A DNA stretch of 64,000 nt, taken from contig RBKR01000001.1 in the NCBI GenBank assembly GCA_004835665.1, forward strand, positions 806,001 to 870,000. The letters are read 5' to 3'. The notes beneath the pieces are model-generated. The model saw nothing but the letters and a program-made list of their open reading frames with translations, was not told the DNA's origin and searched no databases. Positions 34,606-46,662 of the stretch are shown here, piece after piece; positions within the stretch are counted from its first letter, which is position 1, and every line of letters begins with the position of its first letter. Source of the DNA: Phoma sp. XZ068. Its lineage: Eukaryota > Ascomycota > Dothideomycetes > Pleosporales > Didymellaceae. The position numbers and the translations under genes were made by a program.

Positions 34606-35781
34606 AGTTTGTCTCCGCCGACGGAGCACAAGTAAAAGGAACCCACAGTGGCAGACCTGGATGCGATATCGATGAACTTTATCACGAACTAGAAAACGCC
34701 ACCGTTTCCAGGTTCTCGGCGATCCCACATAACCTGTACCGGGTACAACACGCGCAACACGTAATCGCTACATGTCTCTCGCTTGGGTTAGTATACCCGC
34801 ATAACGTTTGCGCACGGCTCGACGGCACGAATGTGCCTTTGACATGACTCAAGAGCATGATGACACCTCCACCACCGTTCGTACATATTTATGCCCGCCT
34901 CCATGATCGTGTCGAAAGATCAAGACCACGATCTGATTTGATCGGGGCCGGTATTCGTATCACACAAGCTTGCAGGTGGTGACCTTCGCACAAGTTTCCC
35001 TTGATACCAACTTTTGGTCGTCCGGAGTTTGACTCCCAGCGCGGTACAAGTATAGTGTAGTTACAAGCCCCTCTGTACTAGCATTCGTACTATACTCTTA
35101 AATTTTACGAACAAATGGACCTGGATCGCGACATTCGTACACCTGCAGCTGTTCGTATGCACACCACACATTAGAGAAGCTGCAGAGGTTTAATGACCAG
35201 AATAGCATCAGTGTTCGCTCCTGACCCTCCTGGCAGGACATGGCTAGCAAAGTGGGTGAGAAGGTGAAGGCGTATAATGCTTGCGGTACTACTAGAATTG
35301 ATTGAGTCAAGTGATCTGAAGTATCGTCATGTTTGTAACATAGGGGCGCAAGGCAGCCATTGATGAGGAGTGTCGGGAGTGGGAGGAGGGCGGTATCGAG
35401 GAGAATCTCAAGGCGAGGCTCGCGGAGATGCCGTTCTGGAGGAGGTGCTGGGAGAGGTTGTGGTAAATATGCATTGTTAGGAGTATGTGTAGCATTAGCA
35501 TAGATGTGTGTAGACAAGCATCGCATCTGCATTCAATATTAGTTGTTCATCTTTATACTGTGTGGCACCAATGTCACTTACTGAGCTCCACTGATAAAGT
35601 AAGTAACGTGTTTTGCACTCTGGAACGCAGAAGTACATTACTTGATGTTAAGGATGAAAATTCGCAAAGTTATCACACCACCATGCACAAAGGTCGAAAA
35701 CTGCAATCTAAGAAGCTCATGTATGCTCAATTCCTTCTACCAACACACCTACCCCACCTCATCCATTTGCATTTCAACTCC
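34606..35781. other. Intergenic stretch
   Basis: No gene is supported. Short open frames near 35098-35532 (-) have no recognisable content. Confidence 0.5.
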
Positions 35782-35961
35782 CTACTGGATTCTCCCATCC
35801 TTGACCATATTCCGAATGGTATCAATGGTATTTTCTACCGACGACTTCGCTATACTCTTCAGCCTCTTGGTCTCCTTTTCCTCCTCACTTCCTGCCGCAA
35901 CATTGGGCAAATTGAACTCAAACATATACGTCATATGCAAGTCCGACGCCTCGCCCCCTCC
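35782..35961 (-). pseudogene. C-terminal relic of a DUF1857 (AtaL-like) protein
   Basis: A reading frame ending at 35782 gives GGGEASDLHMTYMFEFNLPN, an acidic linker (VAAGSEEEKETKRLK) and IDTIRNMVKDGRIQ. This is the familiar C-terminal end of the small fungal DUF1857/AtaL-like proteins, whose middle beta-strands should lie upstream. The bases above 35961 on this strand, read in all frames, give no matching sequence, only stops and unrelated codons. The relic is about 60 codons; the full protein is usually about 150-170 aa. A far upstream exon cannot be wholly excluded. Family assignment is from memory of the conserved tail. Confidence 0.5.
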
Positions 35962-38121
35962 TGGCGCCGAACACTTTTCTGAGTCCTTTCTTCGCTCTTC
36001 GTCAGCTAGACTGTGCCAGGTAACCCCGGACGCCACAGCCACTCTAGAGCAAGAAAATCCTTCAATATGTACTAAGCGCTGATCTGAAGGAAACGTTGCA
36101 ACATTAGGGCCTGGATGATCAGCACTGCACGCGCATGAGGTGCTCCCTGATGGCGCGGATGAACAGTGATTGTGCTGCTTAGCTATGGGCCTTAATTTGA
36201 ACCTTAAATCCTAATAAGCTACCTCATGTTCCATTGTGGAGCGGCTAGCGCATTCCAACTTTGTCCCTATAATCCTAAGTTATGCGTCCTAGTCTTGTCA
36301 TGCTATAATCGACCCAGTATCAAATTCAAGACCTGTCATTAAAGAGGCTCTGACCGCGAGTCCACAAACTCGTCGCATATTGGATTTCTGACACGGCCGG
36401 AGGTTCATCAATCCTACAAATAGGTCTAAAAGTCTGGTGGTTTCATCAATCCTCAACCAAAGCTCAAGTATCTTGAACTCCCTCATATGAGCTTCCATAG
36501 TTTAGCCACGGCCCATCACCGTGAAAGAGGTAGAATTTTTAAAAATATGTACAAATATGTTGTCACTTCCACTCTCGAATAGTAATCTAAACACGAAGGA
36601 ACTGAATCTTTCACGCAAGACTCGCGACTGTTGAGCGTGCAAAGAAGCCGGCTCATGCTTCTTTCAAGAGTCTGAACGGATATGTTGCTCTTTGTATGGT
36701 GCTATATCCCAATTGCCTAGGTAATCTCACTGGAGTCGCTGTACGAGTGGATCGCCACTGGTACAAACGATTCCCGTTACCACATCTTACCATGTTGGCC
36801 ATTGAAGGCAGTCATGACACTTCTTGGTGCTTTCACTGCGCAACCCGAAGTTATCAAATGCAAAGAACCTTAAAGAGCCCAATGAACAAATAGTTGTGCA
36901 CACATTGAAGTCGCAGTCAACGAGATGATTCTTGAGAAAGACGGCCGCCTATCAGCCATGCTAAGCAACTATGCTGTGACCATGTACCGTGCACCACTTG
37001 AGTCAGGCAATCGCGTTTCTTCATCGCAGTCCTATGTCCTTGTGTTCTGTAGACCCAATTGAGAACCTGAAATGTGCAAAAGGCATAATTGACCAAAAAG
37101 GCGCTCATAATTGCTGGCAGTTGATGCACAGATAAGGGGGTCACGGATTGAATTGTGCATCAGCTCAAGTTGAACATGCTCCAGATTCGGAACACTAGAT
37201 CAACCGTTGAGACAAACAAACTTTCGCAAACGAAAGATTAAACAAAAAGAAAAAAAAACGGATTCAGATCCCATTTCTACTTCTGACTGACTTCAGCAAT
37301 GCAACAGTTGCAGAAGGAAACTATATACTATATACCTGAAAATGGCGAATACGCAAATCAATAAGAACTCCAACGTGGCTACGTTAATGGCACTTTGCGA
37401 GGCCGCAAAAGTATATTTACAAGACGAATGTGCGTGCTATGTCTACATCCAACCGCCTTTTGCAATGTGGTAGCTGCAGAAGGAAACTGATACCTGATGT
37501 TGGCGAGTATGTGAACCGATCGTACCTCAAGAAAAGCAACGCCATAATTAGATACTTTGCGCGGTCGTACAAATAAATTCCAAAGACACGTTATCGCCAC
37601 ACGAGCACGAACCTGTCACCAAAATCGCCAAGCAAGCTAAGTAAGGGAAAGAGAGGCATAATAGCTTATATTGACATGCCTAGTGGTGACGCAACGATCA
37701 AATGGTTGATTTGAAATGACTGGCTTCGATCTGGACACGATGAGTGTAGTTGTGACTTCGAGTCTCGTGGCGTCACATCAGCTGTTGTGGGACGGTAGCA
37801 ATGGGACCCTGGACTTATGCTGCATGTGAAGTGCTGAGGCCTACGTATCCACAGGAAAGGCGAGAGGTGAATTGTGTGTCCCTTTGTAGCCAACAACAGC
37901 AAACATCTAGTAATTTGGGAGCGGGTTAAAACCTGCGTCATAACCGTCTCTTGCTTAAAGGATGTTTCGATGCAGATTCGTGGCATAGTAAAACATACTT
38001 CATGAGTGCAATCGTTCTGTGAAAGCTCCAAATGTGTATCGGTCCTGATATATGTGTAGGTAGGGTACGCTAGTTGCCACTTTCACCTTCATCGTCATCC
38101 AGGTCTTATCTGCTCATTAGG
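35962..38121. other. Gene-poor intergenic stretch of 2.2 kb
   Basis: No supported gene. A 66-codon open frame with an ATG at 36298-36498 (-) has no recognised family. A run of A residues lies at about 37240-37258. Two short imperfectly repeated tracts (around 37310-37370 and 37480-37520) share GCAGAAGGAAACT. Confidence 0.45.
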
Positions 38122-38757
38122 CTATCTAGCGTCGCAAATGTCAGTGAAGTATGAGATGAACTCTTGATGAATCTGCTTGCAAGTCTGAGCCAATGGAAGG
38201 TACCCATGCTGCGAGAAGCTGGACCAGTCTGGAACATAGTCCACAGTATCCTTGCCAATGTAAAATGCGTAGATCTTATTGCGAATTTCTATGCATATCA
38301 GTTGAGAGCTGGGGTCAAGGTGCATTCGGGCATTAGAAAATTCACAATCGGCGGAATGTTCAGATCCATGGTGCCGCGTGGGAGACCAGACTGCCCACGC
38401 GGCACAGTTCACAGCTTTGCCTCTCTCGTTGGCCGTACAGAACGCGCTCAATGATCGTCGCAAGGAGACATACCTGGTGGTAGCTGCAGGATTGCGCGTG
38501 TGGCCATATTGGAAGGCTGTACTTGCTAGCGCAATAGCTGCACCTGGTCGTTGATCCGCCCGGGGAAGCTCGGCAGCAGCGATCGTCGTCTGCAGGAAAG
38601 TCGTGGCAGCTTGATGTGGTGCGGTGCTTGGATCTACAGACGTAGAAAGCGGGGCGACGCTAGATACGTGGACTGTGCGACGGTGAGCAGGCACGAGCCA
38701 CGTGCTGGCCTCCTTCACCTTCACTTTCGCCTTCACTTTCAACGTTGTCGTGATCAT
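38122..38757 (-). pseudogene. Truncated 2EXR/F-box-like protein
   Basis: An open frame from an ATG at 38757 runs to a stop at 38122, 211 codons. Its end reads QLICIEIRNKIYAFYIGKDT and then LPLAQTCKQIHQEFISYFTD. These are the two conserved helices of the 2EXR/F-box-like family, the same pair seen in the gene at 21146-22607. In that family a further 150-250 residues normally follow the second helix, but here a stop comes eleven codons after QEF. The first half has a low-complexity basic start (KVKAKVKVK) and little conservation, so it may include an intron or not be coding. It is either a shortened gene or a decaying copy. Confidence 0.45.
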
Positions 38758-39181
38758 TGTTTGGTATGCGCGAGAGCATCGCAGGATGACACTTGCCACG
38801 GTAGGAAAGTGATGTATGCGTAAGCACTGCAGGCTTGGATTACCTCGGGTGTGCCCATGCCGAACCTGCGGTGTAGATCGGTGGAGCAGGTGTGGTGGAC
38901 TAGGCGGTGGAGTCGAGCAACATGAACACAAGGTCGACCCCGCTTGCAAGCAGATGTTCTTACCCCGACACGGTGCCTATCCACATCGAGGTGAGAGCGC
39001 ATTGTTGCGGGCTACCTACCGTCGTCATGGTTGTTTTGAACCCTCCACGCCGCATTCAAGCATATAGAATTGTGATGCAGGTGGATGTATTGTTTCTGAA
39101 TATGTTGTTCGTAAATCGTGTATATCTTTAGTCATCTCCATACTCGTGCTCATAATGCTCGTTATCGTCAGTCATAAACAT
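38758..39181. other. Intergenic stretch
   Basis: Short gap between the truncated 2EXR gene and the stop of the NRPS-like gene. Nothing recognisable was seen. Confidence 0.5.
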
Positions 39182-42100
39182 CTAAGAATCAAAAATTGCC
39201 CCATAGGCCGGGATGCCTCGTTTCTCCATGTCATACACAATCTGCTGCGTGAAGCGCTTGTTGCTGATGACCAGCACCGCTTCGGCACCGCTCTCTTTAT
39301 AAAGCCTGTATGTAAGAAGACTCATGTCAGGTTTACCTGACTCTCGCGTGTTGTAGATTACCGCATTCGGGTCGCGTCTGCGCACGTCCTCGACAATGGA
39401 CTTGCCGAATGTTTTTACGTGATTGGGTGCTGTCCAGAGGATTCGCATAGCAACCTGCTGATAAGGGAAAATGGAAAGGCAGGGTCCGATGCCCGATCCA
39501 GTTGCTACCACGACTACGCTCTTGAAGAGCGTAGCGATGCGCAAAACTCCACAAGTTGGGATGCCGCGCCTCCATATATGTGTTGGTGCAGAGTCGATAC
39601 AGCGGCCGGTAAAGTCGCCAGCTCGGCTGACAATAACTGAGTATCCTCTGCCATTGCTGTTTGGGTTGTTACCACGTCCATTGGTGATAGTCGCAAATCC
39701 ATGCCAGTCGCGGAGCGGGTGTTCGGCGAGACGGACACCCTGGCCTGGAGCAACCTCGGAGTCAAAGTATAAGCGGACTGCATGAGAGGAGAGAACTTCT
39801 GACTGAACCGGGACACGTCGAAGGAACAACCAAGGGAATATGATGGCAAGAGTCGCAGCTGCAATCAGCCAGATCGAGGGATTGCGTAAATAAGCCTCCG
39901 AGGTCGATATGCTTGCGCCCCGGCTCAGGTCTTTGACGGATAGTCCCACGAGAATCCAGTATAGGCCGAGCACTGTCCAGCCACCAAAGCGGTGCAAATT
40001 CTCCCACAAATCGTGATACTTGTTACGAAGAACTGGATGCGATAGCGCAGTCATCGAAAGAAGGAGCACAAGGATCAAGTAGGTCAAGATCGTCGGTGCA
40101 AGCGAAATAGCTCGCACGTTGGCATCTTTGCCGAGCTCAATACTTGCTCCGACTGCGAAGATGATGAACCAGATTACTGCAGCGATGGCGCAGCCAACGT
40201 GTATTCCGCCGATATGGTAGACGTTCGCGCAGATTCGGCGTATGGTTAGCGGCACCCAGGTAGGCACTGAGGAGAATACCGTGAAGAGCAAATTTATGAC
40301 CGGTTCTGAGCGTATCAGGATGGAAGCGCAGAGATTTGCCGCTGTCGCTGTTGCGACGTATGAGAGCGGGTAATGTTGGTCCTTGATACCACGATTCAGA
40401 ATCCAGCATGCAACTCCGATGTTCACCGCAACGATGGGGATCAGAAACCAGCGGTAAGCGATCAGTCCCCGATGCCGCAACCAGTGCCCGGTAGGTGACC
40501 CTTTGGGTTCTGGTAGAATGGCCAATATGTCGTCAGCATTCGTGCTGCCCGACGAAGAACTTAGGTGTTTCGTGTGGCAACGGACACCCTTCTCGAGATC
40601 GATATCCTGGAAAGAAGTTCGCGACGACTCTTGAGTGATCGCAGGAAGGGGAACGGCGACTTCTTTGGGGGTAACCATGTCGTCAAAGGCTGAATCTACC
40701 CTCTGGTGATTTGGTTTGGTGGGCTTGACTTGGACTGTAGATATGCTGAGCTCCGCTGCGAAAGCCTTGAGTTGTGCTTTGTCAACCTTTCCATTGGGAT
40801 TCAATGGTATGGTATCGACTCGAATCCATCGCTCGGGTACGGAATAGTAGGGCAGTTGCTTTCGGACAAAGGCATCGAGCTCAACCTCGTCAATAGGCGT
40901 AGTGGATGCGTAAAAGGCAACCAGGACTTCGTCGATCACAATCGAGGTGGCTCGCGCGATGCCTTCGAACTGCTCAAGTACGGCCGTGACACCATCCAGT
41001 TCAACCCGGAAGCCCTTGATCTTGACTTGGTCGTCCATTCGACCAAACGAATCCAGAGACCCATCAGCCCTCCAGCATACGATATTCCCAAAGTTGTACA
41101 TAGTAGTGCCATCGTTGGTGAATTTGTCGGGCTGAAACTTCTCGGCCGTTGTGAGAGGAAGGTTGATGTAACCTTTTGAGACACCTTTGCCACCAACCCA
41201 AAGGGTGCCCCTCTGGCCAAAAGGAACTGGCTCACCAGCATCATCAAGAATGTAGCATGTTGTGTTCGGCAGTAGTCGACCAATCGACAAAGGTTCTCCA
41301 ATGACGTGTTTGTGTGCTGAGAAAAGAAACACCTCAGTTGAGCCAAGCAGGTTGTAGAACAATCGGTCCTGAGCCCAATCATCGGCGAGCCTACAATTCA
41401 GTCAGCATAATATTTCTACCTATATTGAGGATCTCTAACGCTTGTGGACATGCTTCTCCTGCGACGACAATAGTCTTGATGTTTGGGTAGCTTTGTTGCT
41501 GGTATTTGGAGAGGATCGAAGGTGTGCAAATTAAAGTATCGATCTGGCCGTTTTATCAGCTTCGCTGTGCCCATCATGGAAAATTTCGAACCAACCTGCT
41601 GCAACGTGGCGTTCCAATCAGAGCCTCTGAGGTATAGGGTGCCTCCGTTGATCAGGGATCCAAGTATCTCCCAAGCACCTTTGTGGTCAATCAGTCATGC
41701 ACATGTTCGTTCAAGGAGCCCAAGCTTACCCATAGCGAAGGATATGCTAAGCACCTGCGCAACCTTTGAACCGACAGTGATCCGTAACCGCCCTGGCTCC
41801 AGTAGCAGGGCGTTAGTCATGGTTCCATGCTTCACGTCTACGCCCTTTGGCACGCCAGTGCTTCCTGGGAAATAGTTAGTTGGCGCAATTAATTGTGTTT
41901 GCAAACGACTTGCCTGAAGTGTACATGGCATAGATGCCATCGTCGGGTGAGACCTCAATGCAGGGTCTGAGTGGGGAATAGAATGCTCCTGTGTCCATGC
42001 CTAACTCAAGTACAATAGCATCCCGGCGTGCAAATTGCCTTACTTTGTCCCAGTACTTGGGAAGGCACAAGATGAAACGAGCCTCTGTGTCCTCGAAGAT

Positions 42101-42523
42101 ATGCTGAAGTGCCTGGTCCGACGCGACCCCACCATCAATTGGAACATACTGACACCCGGCCTTGAGAATAGCAAGAAGCCCAATGAGCATCTCCAAGGAT
42201 CGTTGAACCACAAGACATACTCGTTGCTTTGGTCGAAGCCCTGAGTTGATGAGGTAATGTGCAAGTCGGTTGGCTGCAAGGTCCAGCTGGTGAAATGTGA
42301 TCTTTTGGTCGCCATGTATGGCGGCGACGACCATAGGGTATGTGTCCACGATGTTCTCAAAAGCTTCGTGGATAGTATTGTGGGGTACTGGAAGCTTCGA
42401 ACCACGTCCGAATCGAGAGATCAAGGTGTGGTCCTCCGGCGACAAACCAGGCATGTTACTGAACTGGACTTGGTCCTCCATGATGTCGAGGCGGAAGTGA
42501 GGGACAGTGACTGCCACAAGCAT
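39182..42523 (-). CDS. NRPS-like adenylation enzyme fused to a membrane and NAD(P)H/flavin reductase-like domain
   Basis: Five exons: 42523-41914, 41864-41730, 41678-41596, 41543-41440 and 41390-39182, 3141 bases or 1046 aa. The first intron has GC-AG ends. Residues 35-520 are an adenylation domain: A3 YTSGSTGVPKG (201-211), A5 FYNLLGSTE (322-330), A8 GRMDDQVKIKG (427-437), A10 NPNGKVDK with the catalytic Lys near 512. The A7 motif reads MYNFGNIV, so the usual Asp is Asn. No carrier-protein motif follows. After a polar linker come about seven hydrophobic segments (620-835) with His703, His708, His770 and His777, resembling a ferric reductase-like membrane domain. The last 200 residues look like a ferredoxin-reductase module, with EHPLRDWHGF (flavin region) and VVVVATGSGIGPCLS (dinucleotide region, 936-950). 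The likely overall idea is adenylation of a carboxylic acid linked to membrane electron transfer. The product is unknown, and I cannot tell how common this fusion is. Confidence 0.85.
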
Positions 42524-45500
42524 ACAAGAATTAATTGCGCCGGCGCCGATGATTCTTTATACTGAGTAGATGATAGACTGAGACGCTTGACCTTAGATAG
42601 AAGTACTACCGTAGCATGCTGCAAGACATGCAACTTGGAGTCCACTGTTGCGACGCCACTGCGTACTGCAGACCGCGCGGGCCGTCATGCGCAATTGGCC
42701 CGTCTTACTGTTGACTAGCTATTCCCTACAGACGGAGACTCGGAGGGACTTAGTCTTGGAATTCCAAGAGCCTGGGAGTGGCTGCAGGTAAACGGAACAT
42801 GGCTGGCCGTCCAGTGTACTAGCATAGGCCGTGCGATGCCTCAGCCCCTCTCCAAAGCCCACCTTGTTAGAGCAAGAAAGTCTGCCGGACAGACATCTTA
42901 CCAGGTTTGACACATGAACTTGCGATGGTAGACCGACATGAGTCGTGAGGTGTTGCATTGTCTGATCCAGTAATCATCTGCATCTTGAGGTGCGTTCGCA
43001 TTGGCGAAAAACTGGAAAAGATGGGGTGATAACGCAAATGGGTCGCCGATTACGAATTTGGTAGTGGGCTTACTCGAGCATTGCGGGGCGACTGATCAAA
43101 GCATTTAGGACCGAAGATCTAGTCGAGGTCCCCAGTGCGTCCAATCGTACATTAGTCGTTTGCTTGATTGGCCAAAAAATCATAGTACTCGCCTTAGAAG
43201 TATGGCAAGAATGGTTAGCGGTGAAATCTCGTACGAATATGGAAAACATGCAGGTATCTTTAGGCGGAATAGGTGCATTCAGTTTCCGAACGAGGCTGGT
43301 GCAACAAGGACAGTGGATAGCTATCGATCGTAGTACGGCGGTCGAGGGCCCACATTGTTCCCGTGCACGTGCATGTCGATAGGGACATGATCGCTGATAC
43401 TGAGTGGGCCGCACGTAAATGTCAGAACGGCTGGGGCTTTACTGACAGGTACCGTCTTCTATGATCCCTCAGCGAGAACGTATTGAAGCTGAGATCCAAA
43501 AAGCCAATTGCCTACCAGCCCACACACATTCCCTCCGTGGCTCCATCGCGAGCTGTGCTGCAAGCGCGGGCAACGGGGCTTCCTCAAAGTATGGTCTAGT
43601 TGCATTCAGTCGTTAATAATATCGTTTGGTTGAATATGTGTGGGGCATGCGAACGAGTCTTCGACAGGAAGACATGCAGGATCGAAGCCACATCAATGTA
43701 GAACCCTCTGCACTGGGTCGTCGAGCCGCGCACGGCCATGGTAGATGATTCGCCAGCAGGCGCAGACACTAGCAAGCGAGGCGCATGTAGGCATCCTCAA
43801 TACCCACTCAACTCCGTGTCGCGAACGCCGAACACTGGGTCTTCGTAAATCGATCGGGTCCTTCCGTGGCATATAGGCAAGGGTTCCCCACAGACAGCCT
43901 GATTCTGCTCGCAGATTCTGCTATTATTTTCATCTCGGTGTAGGAGGGGAGGACGCGGTAATCTGCGTCGACTGGAATCGTAATTCATACAGTGAAGGAC
44001 AGCGGCGCTGCTTCCTCAGAAAGCGCCATTTAATCGCACCGAATGTATGAGCGCTAGATTGCTCTAGCGCCAAAGGTGGCTGGAGGACTTGACCAAGCAC
44101 GGCAAGACTCTGCTGTGTTGTCGATGCAGGACAAGTACAAGGTTGAGTTATCGATAATTAAGTCGGCTCTCTTTTTACCGTCCGGGACCGAGCCGCAGGG
44201 CGCGAGTGAACTCGCGCGCGTCCGTCTCCTTGGTAGCATGAACTAGCGGCACGAAACGCTACGATGCTTGACCGCTTCTTTTCATGAGTCCTACCCTGCA
44301 GAAAGCTTGCGCGAGCACATGCGCCGAGGTGGACACATTCAACAGCCACGTGTGAAGGGTCGCACACGCAACGCAGGTACGTCCCCATGATCCTCCCGCC
44401 CGCTTGTAGTCTCTTCTGCTTGTCATCTGCTCGCAATAGTTCTGGGTGAAAAGAGAAAACCAAAATAACCGAGGAGAAGTGTGGTGCCGTTGAAGATTGA
44501 TGTTTATTCCCCGGTGACGAGGCTGTCGGGTGCGGGCGCTGCTCGGCCGCGAGTTGCAAGGTCCACCTCAGCTCAGTTCCTTGCAGCCATACAAGGAAGG
44601 TACTGCCCCGTGGTGACACAGCAGCAACCCCCAAAAAACGGAAACCGGAAAGATGGATTCCAGAAGCCACTCTGCTGTTGTTGCTGTCGCAAGGAAGGCG
44701 AGGCTGCTCTACCAGTCATAGGACGACGTTGCTGACTTGAGGAATTTTAGAGAGCCTATATGAGGGCGGAAACCACATCTTGTTCCTATCTGTTTCCTGC
44801 AAAGCACATTCTTTCGCATAAACTATGAGCTGCCATTAACACAGCTCCATTCTGATGTGAATCGCCCGGGTTGTAGCGTCCTGCTCCATTAAGCTCAACA
44901 TCCATCATCCGCTAGCGACCTTCTCGTCTAATGACGGGGATGGATGCACAACATGTCGCTGTCGCCGATGTAGTAAATGGCGCCATACGAGTACAGCAGT
45001 CTTTTCCAGAGGTTCCATTCCCTTGGGATGATCTTCCACGAATCGCAAGACCCTCCCATATGCAGCGTTTGTGAGACGCTGAGGAAGACCTCAATAAATT
45101 GCAGGATCGCAGTCCGAACGGCAATCTCTCAGGACAAACAATTTCACATGGAATTGGAGCGCGAGCGCAGTGGTCGTTCCGTTCCTGAATCTGGATGTCT
45201 GCGGCACAACCGAAGGATCCCGGAGGATTCGACACTAACCCACAATTGCGCACTCGTCCGTCGACGTGACTAATCGGCGGGATCTCCATTGAACCGGCAG
45301 TAGGCCATACGCAATCTACAAGGGTGCAATCCAAGTGGGAAGCTGGTGAGGATCATAATTGAATGGAAATATGGTCAGGTCATCTTCCTTCATGCTGGTG
45401 TGACAATCCTCAGCTGGCCCTTCATGATGGCACGCACTAATGCATGGGCGCACATCTCTGGATAGCCATGGGCCGCACCTTTGGTACCACTGTTAAGCAC

Positions 45501-46662
45501 TTAGGACAATCGACCACTTGACTCTCGGAGCATCAATGAGATCCAAAACAATTTCCACATGCCTGAGATATGTTCAACCTCTTGCTTAGACTACTGTCGC
45601 TCGGTATCTTGATATCATGCCCACTATTAGACCATAGAGCCTTCATCCGGGCGTTAACTCAGTAATGCCATATTTTATGACCACAGGACGAGACAATTTA
45701 TGCACCTTTAACACAGTCCCTCCCCGCTTAGCCAGCTTCGCAACAAGTACGGTACGCATCACGTAAATGAGGCTTTCAAACTTCCATATATGGTGTCTCA
45801 TCAATGTAAAAATAAACTATATAGCCATCAAACACAGTTTGGTTTTGGGCCGCAAGTTCCACGAAAGCTCTTGCAAAGAAACATACTACTGAGTGGTTCA
45901 CAGGCTCGATGAGCAGACATAAGACCGACGTCTACGAGATTGTAGTGTTCCTCGACGGAAACAAGGAACAGCTATCTCTGGGCAAATGCGCAGCTTGGGA
46001 CGGTGGCCTTATGCATCAGAAAGGACCGCTCGGGTCTACAGACATCATCTATTCTTGTTGTGTATACCACGAACACTTTCCTTCCTCGTATGATACTGAA
46101 CGCTGCATATTGCCATCTTGACACTATCTGTACCGCTTTCTACCACTCATCATCTTTCAGCTCTGTATCTATAATAGCAGCAGGCCTAATTTTGCATTTG
46201 TCCTTACGAAACATCTGTAGAGTGCCTCAAGTCTGCATTCAAATGCAATCATTTGCTTGCTGTTACCAAATTTGCGCCTGCTCTTGCCATAATGATCTAG
46301 CGTCTGGCATTATCATATTCTGAAGCCGATATTCGCTCGATACCAAATCGAAGTTTTCGCCACCAGTCGTGCGGTTTCGTGACATGTTGCAGATATGCAA
46401 GAATCGCCGGTGAATAATGGTAGTGTAGGCCGTATATAGGATCTCGAGTCTTCAAAATCCCAAGATTTGCCATAGCGATGCGCGTCGGTACCCGTTAGCT
46501 AGTCATAAGGCGTGTGAGAGGGAGACGCGGAGGTCACTGTAAAGACACATGTTTTGACATTGCCCCCAAATATCGAGTCCGATACTGGGTACCACCAAAA
46601 GCATCGGCTGGGTCAGTTGCTTCGTTATGGGAAGTTAGATCCCTCTTTTATCAACTAATTGC
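42524..46662. other. Gene desert of 4.1 kb
   Basis: No supported gene. Open frames of 60-170 codons, such as 44158-44670 (-), 44912-45334 (-) and 45909-46121 (+), have no recognised domain. A CTG-rich stretch sits near 44672-44690 and a perfect hairpin at 44200-44217. A TATA-like element lies near 44758. Confidence 0.45.
44200..44217. repeat. Perfect inverted repeat (7-bp stem, 4-base loop)
   Basis: GCGCGAG, then TGAA, then CTCGCGC: a GC-rich hairpin in the gene desert. No neighbouring gene explains it. Confidence 0.4.

Noticed and set aside
38698..38745. CTTTCACCTTCGC-like tandem repeats
   Set aside because: Simple low-complexity coding for alternating Lys and Val or Ala; no sign of a satellite or mobile element.
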